From NCBI RefSeq assembly GCF_020991275.1, contig NZ_JAJLQY010000001.1:372001-436000 (forward strand): a DNA stretch of 64,000 bases, given 5' to 3'. The notes below the pieces were generated by a model. That model was given only the letters and a program-made list of their open reading frames with translations. It was not told the DNA's origin and ran no database searches. Shown piece by piece: positions 63,996 through 64,000 of this stretch. Positions within the stretch are counted from its first letter, which is position 1. Every line of letters begins with the position of its first letter. A program made the translations under genes and the position numbers. Source of the DNA: Actinocorallia sp. API 0066. Its GTDB lineage: Bacteria > Actinomycetota > Actinomycetes > Streptosporangiales > Streptosporangiaceae.

Positions 63996-64000
63996 CCTCT

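Overview
The window is very GC-rich, densely coded actinobacterial chromosome. Mycothiol biosynthesis (mshB), a seven-iron ferredoxin (fdxA), DUF4282 and DUF6113 membrane proteins, many GTG/TTG starts and many apparently leaderless promoters fit the Streptosporangiales/Thermomonosporaceae (Actinomadura-like); the genus is my inference. No rRNA, tRNA, CRISPR array, insertion sequence or integrase was found.

Layout. (1) 1-146: 5' end of an ABC transporter ATPase reading left, behind a promoter region with an 11-bp direct-repeat operator array. (2) 742-13941: seven-gene type IV secretion-like operon, colinear with the Tcp conjugation genes of clostridial plasmid pCW3, including a giant TcpE-MinD-like fusion, a VirB4-like ATPase and a two-domain wall hydrolase; no relaxase is present. 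(3) 13994-20051: SEC-C protein, Nudix hydrolase, secreted NlpC/P60 hydrolase, typA, a Uma2-family protein and a secreted Ig-like protein. (4) 20290-26893: a tightly coupled five-gene minus-strand operon (Ser/Thr kinase, coiled-coil protein, Clp-like AAA+ ATPase, NrdG-like radical-SAM enzyme, FHA/zinc-ribbon protein). I do not recognise it as a described system and regard it as the best candidate for one. (5) 27135-29179: glycosyltransferase and two small genes. (6) 29411-37075: two complete succinate dehydrogenases facing each other, an Sdh1-type on plus and a di-heme type on minus. Both control regions carry the same 19-bp palindrome and a CRP-like site. (7) 37267-49191: S9 peptidase, LysR regulator, heterodimeric ABC exporter with one destroyed ATP site, mshB cluster, Lrp regulator with rocD, rraA, EF-hand protein, second Uma2 protein. 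(8) 49272-59577: an accessory-looking block bounded by two paralogous HTH genes and containing two copies of a secreted-protein/lipoprotein gene pair, a PQQ-propeller kinase and two STAS proteins. (9) 59663-63940: degenerate M48-like peptidase, a truncated CysRS/MshC-like protein, methyltransferase, crotonase, a lone acetyltransferase N-domain and fdxA.

How the parts work together. The T4SS-like genes would form a membrane channel with its own wall hydrolase. The kinase-FHA operon joins phospho-signalling to a protein unfoldase and a radical enzyme. The two SDH complexes probably serve different respiratory states under shared regulators. Many starts sit 6-9 bases behind a TANNNT hexamer without a Shine-Dalgarno sequence, so leaderless translation is probably common here.
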